Positions 1 through 7,436 of a stretch of DNA of 35,532 bases are shown here, piece after piece. Each line of letters opens with the position of its first letter. Position 1 is the first letter of the stretch. The stretch is from a virus, in IMG/VR virus record IMGVR_UViG_3300030109_004479, positions 1 to 35,532 of that record. One strand, written 5' to 3'. The notes under the pieces were generated by a model that was given only the letters and a program-made list of their open reading frames with translations, did not search any database and had not been told where the DNA came from. Both the position numbers and the translations under genes were made by a program.

Positions 1-1430
1 ATGATAGTGATATATATTTTGATTGCGATGACGGTTCTGGCGGGACAGAAACCTACTTCTTTTTAGATGGATCTCTTTCTGGCGGTAGTCCATATACAGT
101 TTTCCCAGACGACTCTATCTTAACCTTTGGTAGTGGTGGTGGTGACATGACTATTCACCATGATGGCACAGATTCAAAGATTCGTAATCAAACTGGTGAT
201 CTTTATATTACGCAGAACACTAACGATGGTGATATTATTTTTGAGTGTGATGACGGTAGTGGTGGTGTAACAACCTATTTACAACTAGATGGAGGTGGTG
301 CTTTAACCAGATCATACAGAGCATTCAGAGTACAAGATGATTACAAACTTCAAGTTGGATCTTCTGGAGATTTAGACATTAAACACACCTCTAGTAATTC
401 TTACATTGAAAACCACACAGGTCATTTATATGTAACTAACACAGCCGATGATTCTGATATTATTTTTAGAACTGATGACGGGTCAGGTGGTATAACTAAA
501 TATTTTCAATTAGATGGTGGTTTAGCTGACGGCACAAATGCTTACACAACTTTTCCTGACAACTCTAGAATAAGATTTGGAGATGGCCTTGATCTAGATA
601 TTCACCATGACGGGTCTAACAGTTACATAAACCAAACTGGTACTGGTAATTTATACATTCAGCAGACTGTTGATGGGGCTGATATGGTTTTTAAAAATGA
701 TGACGGCAGTGGTGCGTTACATGAGTATATGCGTTTAGATGGCGGTATGTATCACGTTGTCTTTTCTAAATCCACTCAACACGCAGACGGGGCTTATGGA
801 AAATTTGGAACTGGTGGCGACCTTCAATTATCACACAATGGAACTAACTCTTTTATAAAAAATACCAATGGAGATCTCTATATTGAAAACTCTGCGGATG
901 ACAAAGACATCATCTTTAAATGTGATGATGGTAGCGGTGGCACGACAACCTATTTCTCTTTAGACGGATCAGGCGCACCAAATCCAAGGACAACTTTTCC
1001 AGACAACTCAACACTTCAGCTTGGAACAGGCGGTGATTTACAAATATTTAATGATAGCGCAGATTCGTATATCCGTGAAAATACTCGTCACCTTTATATT
1101 CAAAACACTGCTAATGATTGTGATATTTATTTCCAATCAGACGACGGATCAGGCGGAACAGAAACCTACTTCTACTTAGATGGGTCAGTATCCAGTGGCA
1201 ATCCAGTTACTAAGTTCCCTGACAACTCTATACTAGCTTTAGGAACTAGCGGTGACTTCTACCATTACCATGATGGGACAGACTCTTACCATGCTAACTT
1301 CACTGGAGATTTCTACATAGATAACAATGCCAATGATAAGGATGTTATACTTAGATCTGATAATGGTTCTGGTGGACTTGCTGCTTATATCACTTTAGAT
1401 GGCTCTGCTGGAGATATTAAGTTTTCTAAA
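1..1430 (+). repeat. In-frame tandem protein repeats of the fibre (at least 7 units)
   Basis: The coding sequence repeats about every 190-210 bases with the cores DDGSGG and LDG and the segment TTFPDNS, and with diverged DNA. The copies have DDGSGG-type cores at the protein level preceded by FDC, FEC, FRT, FKN, FKC, FQS and LRS. The fourth copy (FKNDDGSGA) and the following segment are the most diverged. The array continues upstream of the window. Confidence 0.85.
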
Positions 1431-1811
1431 AACGTAGATGCCTCTAGCCAGAACATTGTTGCCTACTACTTAGAGGGAACATACAAGAGTTTCTTAATAG
1501 ATCACCCAACTCAAGAGGGTAAGAAGTTAAGGCATGGTTGTTTAGAGGGGCCAGAACACGGAGTTTACTTTAGGGGTAAGTCTTCAGATAACATTATAGA
1601 ATGTCCTGAATACTGGATGGGCCTAGTTGAAGAGGATTCTGTAACGGTACAGCTTACAGCTATTGGCCCCAATCAGAACATATATGTAGATCATATAGAC
1701 GAAAATGGTAATATCCATGTTGGAAGTAACACTGATGAGCCTTTGAACTACTATTACACTGTAAATGGTGAGCGAAAAGGGGATAAAGTAGTCGTTGTAG
1801 AAGACGCATAA
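1..1811 (+). CDS. Tail-fibre / structural repeat protein, 3' part (5' end outside window)
   Basis: The frame is already open at base 3 and runs to TAA at 1809-1811, giving 602 visible residues; the ATG at 147 is internal to a repeat and is not the start. The visible protein is mostly a tandem array of about 65-residue units. Each runs through GxGGDLxIxHDGTNSYI, a GDLYI segment, DIIFxxDDGSGG, YFxLDGS and TTFPDNS, and the DDGSGG core occurs seven times. After the array, the last ~130 residues form a different domain with IDHPTQEGKKLRHGCLEGPE and a conserved ECPEYW segment. Fibres of marine and cyanobacterial phages share both the repeat style and this C-terminal domain. The likely role is a trimeric, beta-rich fibre or appendage that contacts the host; the C-terminal domain may help assembly. 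Function is inferred from similarity of style, not from a search. Confidence 0.85.
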   Translation, partial: DSDIYFDCDDGSGGTETYFFLDGSLSGGSPYTVFPDDSILTFGSGGGDMTIHHDGTDSKIRNQTGDLYITQNTNDGDIIFECDDGSGGVTTYLQLDGGGALTRSYRAFRVQDDYKLQVGSSGDLDIKHTSSNSYIENHTGHLYVTNTADDSDIIFRTDDGSGGITKYFQLDGGLADGTNAYTTFPDNSRIRFGDGLDLDIHHDGSNSYINQTGTGNLYIQQTVDGADMVFKNDDGSGALHEYMRLDGGMYHVVFSKSTQHADGAYGKFGTGGDLQLSHNGTNSFIKNTNGDLYIENSADDKDIIFKCDDGSGGTTTYFSLDGSGAPNPRTTFPDNSTLQLGTGGDLQIFNDSADSYIRENTRHLYIQNTANDCDIYFQSDDGSGGTETYFYLDGSVSSGNPVTKFPDNSILALGTSGDFYHYHDGTDSYHANFTGDFYIDNNANDKDVILRSDNGSGGLAAYITLDGSAGDIKFSKNVDASSQNIVAYYLEGTYKSFLIDHPTQEGKKLRHGCLEGPEHGVYFRGKSSDNIIECPEYWMGLVEEDSVTVQLTAIGPNQNIYVDHIDENGNIHVGSNTDEPLNYYYTVNGERKGDKVVVVEDA

Positions 1812-1860
1812 AGTTACAAAAATCACTTGAATCTTAACGTATTCTACCTATTCTGTCGGT

Positions 1861-2070
1861 ATGGCCGAAGAAACAGTTAAAATTGAAATTCCGACACAAT
1901 TCGTACAAGTGATTTATCAAGCACTAGACATCGCTACAAAACAAGTAGGGTTGAATGGTGCTGAAGCTCTTGTCGTAGTTGCCAAGGAAATTGCTAAACA
2001 AACTGGAGAACAACCTCCTGCACCAGCAGAGGCTCCAGCCACAGAAACTACTGAAGAAAGCTCAGAATAA
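1861..2070 (+). CDS. Small acidic protein of unknown function
   Basis: This 69-residue protein starts at ATG 1861 after a 49-base gap behind the fibre gene. The first ~45 residues look like an amphipathic helical domain (IPTQFVQVIYQALDIA and AEALVVVAKEIAKQ-like stretches). The tail is rich in Pro, Ala, Thr and Glu and looks disordered. The stop overlaps the next start as TAATG, which suggests translational coupling. I do not recognise the family. Its place between fibre and lysis genes allows a small virion or tail-associated role, but nothing in the sequence fixes that. Confidence 0.65.
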   Translation: MAEETVKIEIPTQFVQVIYQALDIATKQVGLNGAEALVVVAKEIAKQTGEQPPAPAEAPATETTEESSE

Positions 2071-2300
2071 TGCCTGATTTAGACTTATCTGAAGGAGAGT
2101 TTAAGCCACATTGGATGTTTAATCCTGTCCCTGAAGCGGATGGAATTAACGAGGGAAAGAACGATACACGCACTGCCATCTCTTATGAGGACTATAAAGC
2201 CTTGAGAGCCAAGGGGTGGGAGACAGTGAGTGATGTGGCAGATAGCCACACAAATGACCCTGATCCAGAGCCTACCGAAGACGTAGTTTTGCCTGATTAA
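2070..2300 (+). CDS. Small acidic protein of unknown function
   Basis: This protein has 76 residues and its ATG overlaps the upstream stop (TAATG). It contains a segment EFKPHWMFNP near the N-terminus, an SYEDYKALRAKGWE segment in the middle, and an Asp/Glu/Pro-rich tail. No membrane segment or signal peptide is visible. Small proteins with this kind of K-A-L-x-x-x-G-W segment lie near the fibre and lysis genes of several phages, but I cannot assign a function. Coding status rests on the tight coupling and on codon use like its neighbours. Confidence 0.6.
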   Translation: MPDLDLSEGEFKPHWMFNPVPEADGINEGKNDTRTAISYEDYKALRAKGWETVSDVADSHTNDPDPEPTEDVVLPD

Positions 2301-2325
2301 TAGGGTTTTCAGCACCTTGATTGAG

Positions 2326-2350
2326 GCTACAAATATGCTATATTTTTAGC
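2326..2350 (+). promoter_or_regulatory. AU-rich hairpin directly before the first holin-like gene
   Basis: The arms 2326-2336 and 2340-2350 pair over 11 positions with one mismatch (C2330 opposite T2346) around a GCT loop. The hairpin ends three bases before ATG 2354. It could modulate translation of the holin-like gene, as structures near the lambda S start do. That role is inference. Confidence 0.4.
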
Positions 2351-2353
2351 TTC

Positions 2354-2527
2354 ATGAGTAATAGTGAAATAATAGCTAAAGGAGTTACAGGGGTAACTGG
2401 CTCTTTAATAGCAGTTACAATCCCATATGCTGAGGTTATTCAATGGGGGATTCAAGTTGTTGGAGGACTCTTAGGTATTACGGTAGCTATAATTACTTTA
2501 TACAATTTAATTAAGAAAAAGAAATGA
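2354..2527 (+). CDS. Small membrane protein, holin-like
   Basis: This protein has 57 residues. The sequence from about residue 8 to 52 is largely hydrophobic, with Gly and Val stretches that fit one long or two short membrane segments (VTGSLIAVTIPYAEVI, then WGIQVVGGLLGITVAIITLY). It ends in a basic cap, LIKKKK. I chose ATG 2354 over an in-frame TTG at 2321, because the extra eleven residues add nothing family-like and overlap a hairpin. The stop overlaps the next start (ATGA at 2524). The size, topology and position before a second holin-type gene and spanin genes suggest a holin or antiholin of the inner membrane. The exact family is not recognised. Confidence 0.65.
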   Translation: MSNSEIIAKGVTGVTGSLIAVTIPYAEVIQWGIQVVGGLLGITVAIITLYNLIKKKK

Positions 2528-2688
2528 ACAAACAAGCAATCTTAGGAATCATACGTCATATCCTTACTTTTGGTGGAGGTTTTATGACTCAGAATGGATT
2601 AGCTTCTGGTGAGGAAGTTACTACTGGTGTATCAGCAGCCGTTACTCTTGTGGGGGTTATATGGTCTATCTTGTCTAAGAAAAAGTGA
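2524..2688 (+). CDS. Putative holin (Pam3-gp28-like type)
   Basis: This 54-residue protein starts at ATG 2524, overlapping the upstream TGA by four bases. It reads IIRHILTFGGGFMTQNG, then a short acidic segment (SGEEVTTG), then a hydrophobic stretch, AAVTLVGVIWSILS, and a KKK end. This RHxLT-GGG…G plus VTLVGVxWS pattern is that of a small holin family annotated as Pam3-gp28-like in many phages. It would form lesions in the inner membrane at the time of lysis so that the amidase encoded downstream can reach the peptidoglycan. Two adjacent small membrane proteins may be a holin and an antiholin. It is translationally coupled on both sides. Confidence 0.75.
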   Translation: MNKQAILGIIRHILTFGGGFMTQNGLASGEEVTTGVSAAVTLVGVIWSILSKKK

Positions 2689-2879
2689 CTCATTTTTTCC
2701 GCATAATAGTATTAGCGTTAGAAGCTTACGTAAACTATACTAAAGGTAAGCAACGCAGATACATTTATGAACTGGAAGATAAAATTGATAAGCTTGCTGC
2801 TGATGGCAGTCCTGCTGCCAAGCTGCAAATTGAGAGACTTAGTGGGCGACTCAAGCTTGAACGAAACCGCAATATATGA
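2685..2879 (+). CDS. Candidate inner-membrane spanin (Rz-like)
   Basis: GTG at 2685 overlaps the upstream TGA (GTGA). The protein has 64 residues. The first ~15 residues (FFRIIVLALEAYV) could anchor it in the inner membrane. The rest is charged and strongly helical, including YIYELEDKIDKLAADG and a Leu/Arg-rich end that could form a coiled coil. A lipoprotein gene starts inside it in another frame, the classic Rz/Rz1 arrangement. It is shorter than usual i-spanins of 100 residues or more and its hydrophobic segment is modest, so the assignment depends mainly on context. Confidence 0.55.
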   Translation: MTHFFRIIVLALEAYVNYTKGKQRRYIYELEDKIDKLAADGSPAAKLQIERLSGRLKLERNRNI

Positions 2880-3012
2880 CCCACCTACAGTTACCCTTAT
2901 AAAAGGGTACGATTACCCCTTTAAAGAGGGCAACCTCATGGGCCGTGGACAGAAGTTCCATAGTGATTTTTCGTACAGACGTGCTATAATTATTGGTAAC
3001 AATAATAAATAG
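2767..3012 (+). CDS. Candidate outer-membrane spanin lipoprotein (Rz1-like)
   Basis: This 81-residue protein starts at ATG 2767 in a different frame inside the previous gene and overlaps it by 113 bases. It begins with a textbook lipoprotein signal: basic MNWKIK, a hydrophobic core, and the lipobox LPSC with Cys20. After cleavage about 61 residues would remain on the outer membrane. With the preceding membrane/coiled-coil protein it would form a spanin that disrupts the outer membrane in the final lysis step. The lipobox is seen directly; the spanin role follows from gene order and overlap. It implies a Gram-negative host. Confidence 0.7.
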   Translation: MNWKIKLISLLLMAVLLPSCKLRDLVGDSSLNETAIYDPPTVTLIKGYDYPFKEGNLMGRGQKFHSDFSYRRAIIIGNNNK

Positions 3013-3608
3013 TGGCACGAGAAAAAATAAAAAAAACCCTAAGCAGAGATGTGGATAATGAATACCCATTTCTACCTGAAGAGCTTCAACCCTATGATCT
3101 ACCTCGTAAGGCTATTATTGACGCAAAGAATCCAACAGAAATTCTTAGTGAAAATCGTGAAAACTTTGGTGTCTACGATCCAAGAGATTTCAAAAAAATG
3201 GTAAAGCGGTCAGGGTTTACTAAAAAAGAGCTTTTAAAAAGATTCAGAAAACCTAGTAGGCTAGCCTTAGATAAAGAATTTCGTCGTAAAGAAAGTATTC
3301 AAAAAATGTTAAACGAGTCTAATAGATCTCCATCTATAGACCTTATGAAAGCTTATAGCGAGGAACAGTTAAGGGGTCATGATGATAAACTTATGCACAG
3401 ACATGGTCAAAAGTTTGAAAGAGGGTTTTTAGAGATTCCCAAAGGAGCACTTAGTACTGATGAGTTTATAAAGAGGATGAGAGAGGATCGCCCTTCAATG
3501 TTCATGAGGCCATCCCCGTCGATGAAGGTTTTAAAGCCTGTAGAAGCTCCTTTAAGGAAAAAGCTGCTTAAAGAATACTTAGAGAAGAAAAAATCTAAAG
3601 GCGTTTAA
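3012..3608 (+). CDS. Basic protein of unknown function in the lysis cluster
   Basis: This 198-residue protein begins at GTG 3012, whose first base is the last base of the upstream TAG. It is rich in Lys, Arg and Glu and probably mostly helical, with a Pro-containing N-terminal part (YPFLPEELQPYDLP) and a basic C-terminal tail (LLKEYLEKKKSKG). There is no signal peptide, membrane segment or enzyme motif that I can see. It lies three bases before the amidase gene and is presumably co-transcribed with it. It could be a small structural or scaffolding protein as easily as a lysis accessory. Confidence 0.6.
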   Translation: MAREKIKKTLSRDVDNEYPFLPEELQPYDLPRKAIIDAKNPTEILSENRENFGVYDPRDFKKMVKRSGFTKKELLKRFRKPSRLALDKEFRRKESIQKMLNESNRSPSIDLMKAYSEEQLRGHDDKLMHRHGQKFERGFLEIPKGALSTDEFIKRMREDRPSMFMRPSPSMKVLKPVEAPLRKKLLKEYLEKKKSKGV

Positions 3609-3611
3609 AAA

Positions 3612-4166
3612 ATGATAGCAATCTGCGTAGGACACTCTCGACCAAATGATTCAGGAGCAGCCTCTGTAACTGGAGTCACTGAGTGGGATTACAACTCCCA
3701 ATTAGCTGATATGATCGGGGAAAATCTAAAGACTCCTCATAAGATTTACTCTACCTACAAGGGAACTAGTTACTGGAGTTCCATGAAATGGCTTGCTAAA
3801 ACTCTCCGTAATGATGCCGTCGAAGCAGCGGTTGAGCTTCATTTTAATGCCGCTACTCCTTCTGCTACAGGACATGAGTGGTTGTACTGGAAAACTTCTG
3901 AAAAGGGTAGACTTTTTGCTCGTGCTTTAAGAGATTCCTTTGAAGATTGTTTTCCTCAGTTACGTAGCAGAGGAATTAAAGATCGTAAAAAGGGAAGCAG
4001 AGGAGCTGGTTTTCTTAGGCTAACACACTGCCCAGCCGTTATAGCAGAACCATTTTTTGGCAGTAATAACGAAGATTGGGAACTTGCATTAAAAAGCATG
4101 GAAGGAATAGCCACTTCAATAGCAGGAGGGATTGAATTATATAAAGATCTTTCTGAAAGGTGGTAA
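3612..4166 (+). CDS. Endolysin: N-acetylmuramoyl-L-alanine amidase (Amidase_3 type)
   Basis: This is a 184-residue single-domain enzyme predicted to cut the amide bond between N-acetylmuramic acid and L-alanine in peptidoglycan. Zinc ligands expected in the Amidase_3 family are visible: His8 in ICVGHS, Glu24, and His77 in VELHFNA. The catalytic glutamate would be Glu146 in VIAEPFFGSN. There is no signal sequence or separate cell-wall binding domain, so export must rely on the holins encoded upstream. The length fits single-domain phage endolysins of Gram-negative hosts. It lies in a cluster with holin-like and spanin-like genes, which supports a lysis role. Confidence 0.9.
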   Translation: MIAICVGHSRPNDSGAASVTGVTEWDYNSQLADMIGENLKTPHKIYSTYKGTSYWSSMKWLAKTLRNDAVEAAVELHFNAATPSATGHEWLYWKTSEKGRLFARALRDSFEDCFPQLRSRGIKDRKKGSRGAGFLRLTHCPAVIAEPFFGSNNEDWELALKSMEGIATSIAGGIELYKDLSERW

Positions 4167-4167
4167 T

Positions 4168-4467
4168 GTGGGACTTCCTAAATCCATTGCTATTGCAGGA
4201 CACCGAATAAAGGTAGAAACTGTCCCTTTTGGAGATGATGATCCTCCTTACGGTTTATATTTTCACGACAAAAAAACTATTCAAATCAACGAAAAAATTA
4301 AAGGTAAAACTTTATTAGAAACTATAAGGCATGAAATGATGGAAGCTAGCTTACTCATAAGTGGAGTAGGCTGGTTAGAGTCATATGAACAAGAATCCGT
4401 TGTTCGGTGTATGGAAGAAATATTTTTTCCTGCATGGGAAACGTTTTTAAAAACATATAAAACATGA
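4168..4467 (+). CDS. Degenerate zinc-peptidase-like protein
   Basis: I take GTG 4168 as the start, one base after the amidase stop and preceded by AAAGGTGG, a good ribosome-binding site; an upstream TTG in the same frame would run back into the amidase gene. The 99-residue product starts with a beta-rich half containing YGLYFHDKKTIQINEK. A helix follows, TLLETIRHEMMEA, exactly where related small phage peptidase-like proteins have HExxH. Here the second His is replaced by Glu (His55, Glu56, Glu59), so the zinc site is probably altered or lost. The N-terminal segment is like ImmA/SprT-related small phage proteins. Activity is uncertain. The stop overlaps the next ATG (ATGA). Confidence 0.6.
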   Translation: MGLPKSIAIAGHRIKVETVPFGDDDPPYGLYFHDKKTIQINEKIKGKTLLETIRHEMMEASLLISGVGWLESYEQESVVRCMEEIFFPAWETFLKTYKT

Positions 4468-5006
4468 AAAATTTTGTTGAAGAAGATTCAGAAACAAAAG
4501 GAAGACTTTTAAGGTACAGAATAAAAGGAGTTGATATTGAATTAGCTCAAGATAGGTGTGATGAAATGGGTATTCTTCCTAATTCTTTTACTCGTGGAGT
4601 AGGAAGAATGGTTGGGTTCTTAGGAGAAATAGCAGTTAATAAATTTATACCAAAATCTAAATACGTAGGACATAAAGTATTTAAATACGATTTAGTAAAA
4701 GGCAAAAATAAAATAGAAGTAAAAAGTAAAAGTTGTGCTAGTTCTCCTAAAGAACATTATGTAGCGTCTGTTAACGCCCCCAAGAAATTTGACCCCGCAA
4801 ACGACACATATTTTTTTACTAGAGTGTCAAAAGATTTAAGATTTGTTTGGATAGTAGGGTGGATATCTAAAGATTCTTTTCTTAAAAAAGCTTCTTTTAA
4901 AAAGAAAAACGAAACTGATGAAGAGGGTTTTGTATATAGGGCATCAGGATACCACATAAAAATAAAAGATTTAAAGTTGCCTGAAACGTTTATTCGTAAG
5001 GACTAG
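4464..5006 (+). CDS. PD-(D/E)XK-like nuclease (putative)
   Basis: This 180-residue protein overlaps the previous gene by four bases. A helix GFLGEIAVNKF (Glu55) is followed by YDLVKGKNKIEVKSK, with Asp76 and the Glu85-x-Lys87 pair. This order (E helix, D, then ExK) is the core of PD-(D/E)XK endonucleases, and the second half may be a family-specific extension. It could trim phage DNA, resolve branched DNA or degrade host DNA. The catalytic residues are seen, but the particular family is not recognised. Its 3' end overlaps the convergent 92-aa gene by 17 bases. Confidence 0.6.
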   Translation: MKNFVEEDSETKGRLLRYRIKGVDIELAQDRCDEMGILPNSFTRGVGRMVGFLGEIAVNKFIPKSKYVGHKVFKYDLVKGKNKIEVKSKSCASSPKEHYVASVNAPKKFDPANDTYFFTRVSKDLRFVWIVGWISKDSFLKKASFKKKNETDEEGFVYRASGYHIKIKDLKLPETFIRKD

Positions 5007-5268
5007 TATCCTCATCGGGAGTATTAATATATAAAGGTACTCCCTCTCCTGCTACTCCTGCAACGTTAAACCAAAAGTACTCATCTGCGTCCTTTAGTGT
5101 CATCTCTTGAGCTAATACATCAATACATTTGTCTATGGAATAAACAGCTCTAGGAGGTTCATTTTCAAGTTCTAGCCCAATAAAAGCTTCATCTAAACCA
5201 TCAGCTAGAATTACAGAAGAATTTGGAGAGTGTAATTCTATAAAAGACTCTATTTGTTTTCTATCCAT
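4990..5268 (-). CDS. Small conserved phage protein of unknown function
   Basis: This 92-residue acidic protein is the last gene of the leftward operon, one base after the primase-helicase stop. It contains SPNSSVILADGLDEAFIGLE, AVYSIDKCIDVLAQE and a DADEYFWFNVAG segment. Small phage proteins with this ILADGxxEAFxG…VYxxDKCIxxL…EYFxFNVxG pattern are widespread beside replication genes and have no established function. The 3' end overlaps the convergent nuclease gene at 4990-5006, so the two transcription units meet without a free intergenic gap. Confidence 0.8.
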   Translation of the reverse strand: MDRKQIESFIELHSPNSSVILADGLDEAFIGLELENEPPRAVYSIDKCIDVLAQEMTLKDADEYFWFNVAGVAGEGVPLYINTPDEDTSPYE

Positions 5269-5269
5269 T

Positions 5270-7435
5270 TTAAAACGGGTCTACTCCTGTACTGTCTCCC
5301 AAGTCATACTTTTCGTCAAGGTCTATAACCCAGTACTTACCTCCTCCTTGCCCCATAGATCTTATAGGCCTTACAGTGTCATTTTTCTTGCTTACTTCTT
5401 CAAGACTATTCATACCTTTTCTAAGAACTTCAAATTGAGAAGATATTCCTAAATGTTTCCCGTCGTTTAATAGGAGCATTCGGGATTGCAACTCTATCAA
5501 AGTTCCAGTCCAGTAAGGTTCAACAACATCCATTTGTTCTCTACTGCGTTTACAAAACCAATCAAGCAACTCCGCTATACTGCTTCTACTTGAGTTGTCG
5601 TAAGAAGCGTCTGCAATAGCAGGATCTATATAACCTTTTACTCCGTATCTCGCATTGCCAAGCAATCTTTTGGGGATTTCCATCTCTATAATTTCTCTTA
5701 ACAAGTAAGGTAATTCCTCTGCTATCTTAGCCTCCAATTCATGGTTTGGAGGAAACTTACTAGAAGCATTTTTACTTACCGCAACAGCTAGTATTTTATC
5801 TGAATTACTAGAATCCATTGCAGGAATGACAGACAAACTATTTGCGTCGTTATTTGTTGTCATAAGTATTCGACCAGTCCAAGGAACAGTAACTGCGTTG
5901 CAATACTTAGCATTAACTTCTATTTTTGGATTAGCTATAATCCTTTTATTAATTTCTGTGGCTTTTCTTTGATCCTGTAAAGAGGAAGCACTTACGGTAT
6001 CATCAACAACCCAAAGAGCTTTAGCCGCTAACTCTTTATTAAAAGTTGTATTACCTGCAATATAATCACTAGCGTCTGCAAAGCCCCCTACTGAAGCTCC
6101 TATAATTTTATTAGACAACAAAGTTTTACCTTTGTTAGTCCCTCCTACTATAATAAAACACTGGCCTTGAGCTATAACTCGATATAACACTGATTCATAA
6201 AAACGTTTCCACCAAGCAAAGAAATAATCAATCCCTTCATCAAAAAGTTGTTCTATAAAATTCATTAAAAACTTACACTTATTAGGGTCTCTAATTTCTG
6301 AAGGTTGGATAGGCATCAGGTTTTGACTATTAAGTATTTTGTTTGAGTTAAACCTGACCACTCGTTCAGTGTGCCATATGCAGGGTGCAACTTCATGGAC
6401 TCTATTATTTTTAGCTATTGAAAGAAGCCCTGCATCTACCTCACTAATATTTTTATTAGGTTTTATAATTTTAGAAAACCCTCTGCTTTGAAGCTCTAGT
6501 GCCAAAAGCCTTTCTGAAATAGTTACAGGATGCCCTTCATCTAATGAATAGTAGCTGTTTCCTGAATACCAAAACTCTTCATCAAGTACGCTATACTTCT
6601 CTGCTTCGTATTCTTGGATAAATTTATCTCCTAATAAATCTCTCCAAGACATAAAACTTTTTGGAGCTCTTGTAGAGAAACACACCATACCATCCTCTAC
6701 AACCATACATCCTTCGCTGTCCTTAAAAGGGTCAACAAAAAACAGGGGGCCTCTAGCCTTTAGAGAAAAGTCTTCCTCCCAATACGAAAAATTTTCGTAC
6801 TTACTCCTAAGAGCTTCTTCTACTTTATCTAAAGGAATATTAGTGTCTCCAGAGGTAGGAGCTTTTTTCATTAAGCAGTTAAATAAAACAGGTTTATAAA
6901 CGCTTGGGTCTACAGGTTTCCCAACTTTTTGAACCTCTTCAAATAAATGAAAAACTTGAGCAGCTTCGTAAGAAGCTACATCAAGACCTGCAAAGCATCT
7001 TGAAACACCTAAAACTTTTCCAAGCTCCTTAGCAAACAAAGGGTATACCTCATGAGGAATAGCTAAACCTTCCTGTTCTTCAAAAGGGTAAAAGGTTCTT
7101 ATATAACCAGAAAATGTTTTGTGTATGTATTGAGGCAGCGTGTATTTTTTATCTATAGCTTCTAGTAGCTCAGGCATATACTCCCAATCAGGTGGAGCAT
7201 CATAGTCAATAGCCAACCCATAAGAAATATTAAGGAGGTTCTTACCTGATATCCTTTCTGAAGGGCAGTCCCCCTCTTGAAGAGTAATAAAATAAGAATC
7301 AGTCTTAGGGTCGCTACACCATTTTTTGTACTCAGGCTTAGACTTAAATTTAGGTACTGGGGGTAACTTGAGTTTACTAATGTCTTCAATCTTTTTTGTT
7401 TTTTTATCTCTTAGGTTTTTTATATATCTAAACAT
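5270..7435 (-). CDS. Primase-helicase: AEP-like primase region plus SF3/DUF5906 helicase
   Basis: This 721-residue protein probably primes and unwinds DNA for the phage polymerase. In the first ~170 residues, LAIDYDAP (Asp77, Asp79) resembles the metal-binding DxD of archaeo-eukaryotic primases, within a region that also has SGYIRTFYPF. Around residue 431 is Walker A GGTNKGKT, and around 473-480 is the Walker B ALWVVDDT; the segment VPWTGRILMTTNND further on fits the SF3 sensor motif. A winged-helix-like C-terminal part follows. The helicase type is the D5/DUF5906 class found in phage primase-helicases. It lies one base downstream of the polA stop, in the same operon. The helicase call is firm and the primase call is likely. 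Confidence 0.9.
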   Translation of the reverse strand: MFRYIKNLRDKKTKKIEDISKLKLPPVPKFKSKPEYKKWCSDPKTDSYFITLQEGDCPSERISGKNLLNISYGLAIDYDAPPDWEYMPELLEAIDKKYTLPQYIHKTFSGYIRTFYPFEEQEGLAIPHEVYPLFAKELGKVLGVSRCFAGLDVASYEAAQVFHLFEEVQKVGKPVDPSVYKPVLFNCLMKKAPTSGDTNIPLDKVEEALRSKYENFSYWEEDFSLKARGPLFFVDPFKDSEGCMVVEDGMVCFSTRAPKSFMSWRDLLGDKFIQEYEAEKYSVLDEEFWYSGNSYYSLDEGHPVTISERLLALELQSRGFSKIIKPNKNISEVDAGLLSIAKNNRVHEVAPCIWHTERVVRFNSNKILNSQNLMPIQPSEIRDPNKCKFLMNFIEQLFDEGIDYFFAWWKRFYESVLYRVIAQGQCFIIVGGTNKGKTLLSNKIIGASVGGFADASDYIAGNTTFNKELAAKALWVVDDTVSASSLQDQRKATEINKRIIANPKIEVNAKYCNAVTVPWTGRILMTTNNDANSLSVIPAMDSSNSDKILAVAVSKNASSKFPPNHELEAKIAEELPYLLREIIEMEIPKRLLGNARYGVKGYIDPAIADASYDNSSRSSIAELLDWFCKRSREQMDVVEPYWTGTLIELQSRMLLLNDGKHLGISSQFEVLRKGMNSLEEVSKKNDTVRPIRSMGQGGGKYWVIDLDEKYDLGDSTGVDPF

Positions 7436-7436
7436 C

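Noticed and set aside
147-149. ATG 147 as the start of the fibre gene
   Set aside because: The same frame is open from base 3 and already encodes a repeat unit, so the true start lies outside the window.
2321-2353. TTG 2321 as the start of the holin-like gene
   Set aside because: The eleven added residues are not holin-like and overlap a hairpin; ATG 2354 gives a typical small holin. A dual start is kept only as a finding.
5017-5044. Hairpin GGGAGTA/TACTCCC as a terminator between the convergent operons
   Set aside because: The 7-bp stem has a 14-base loop, lies inside the 92-aa gene and has no T-run on either side.
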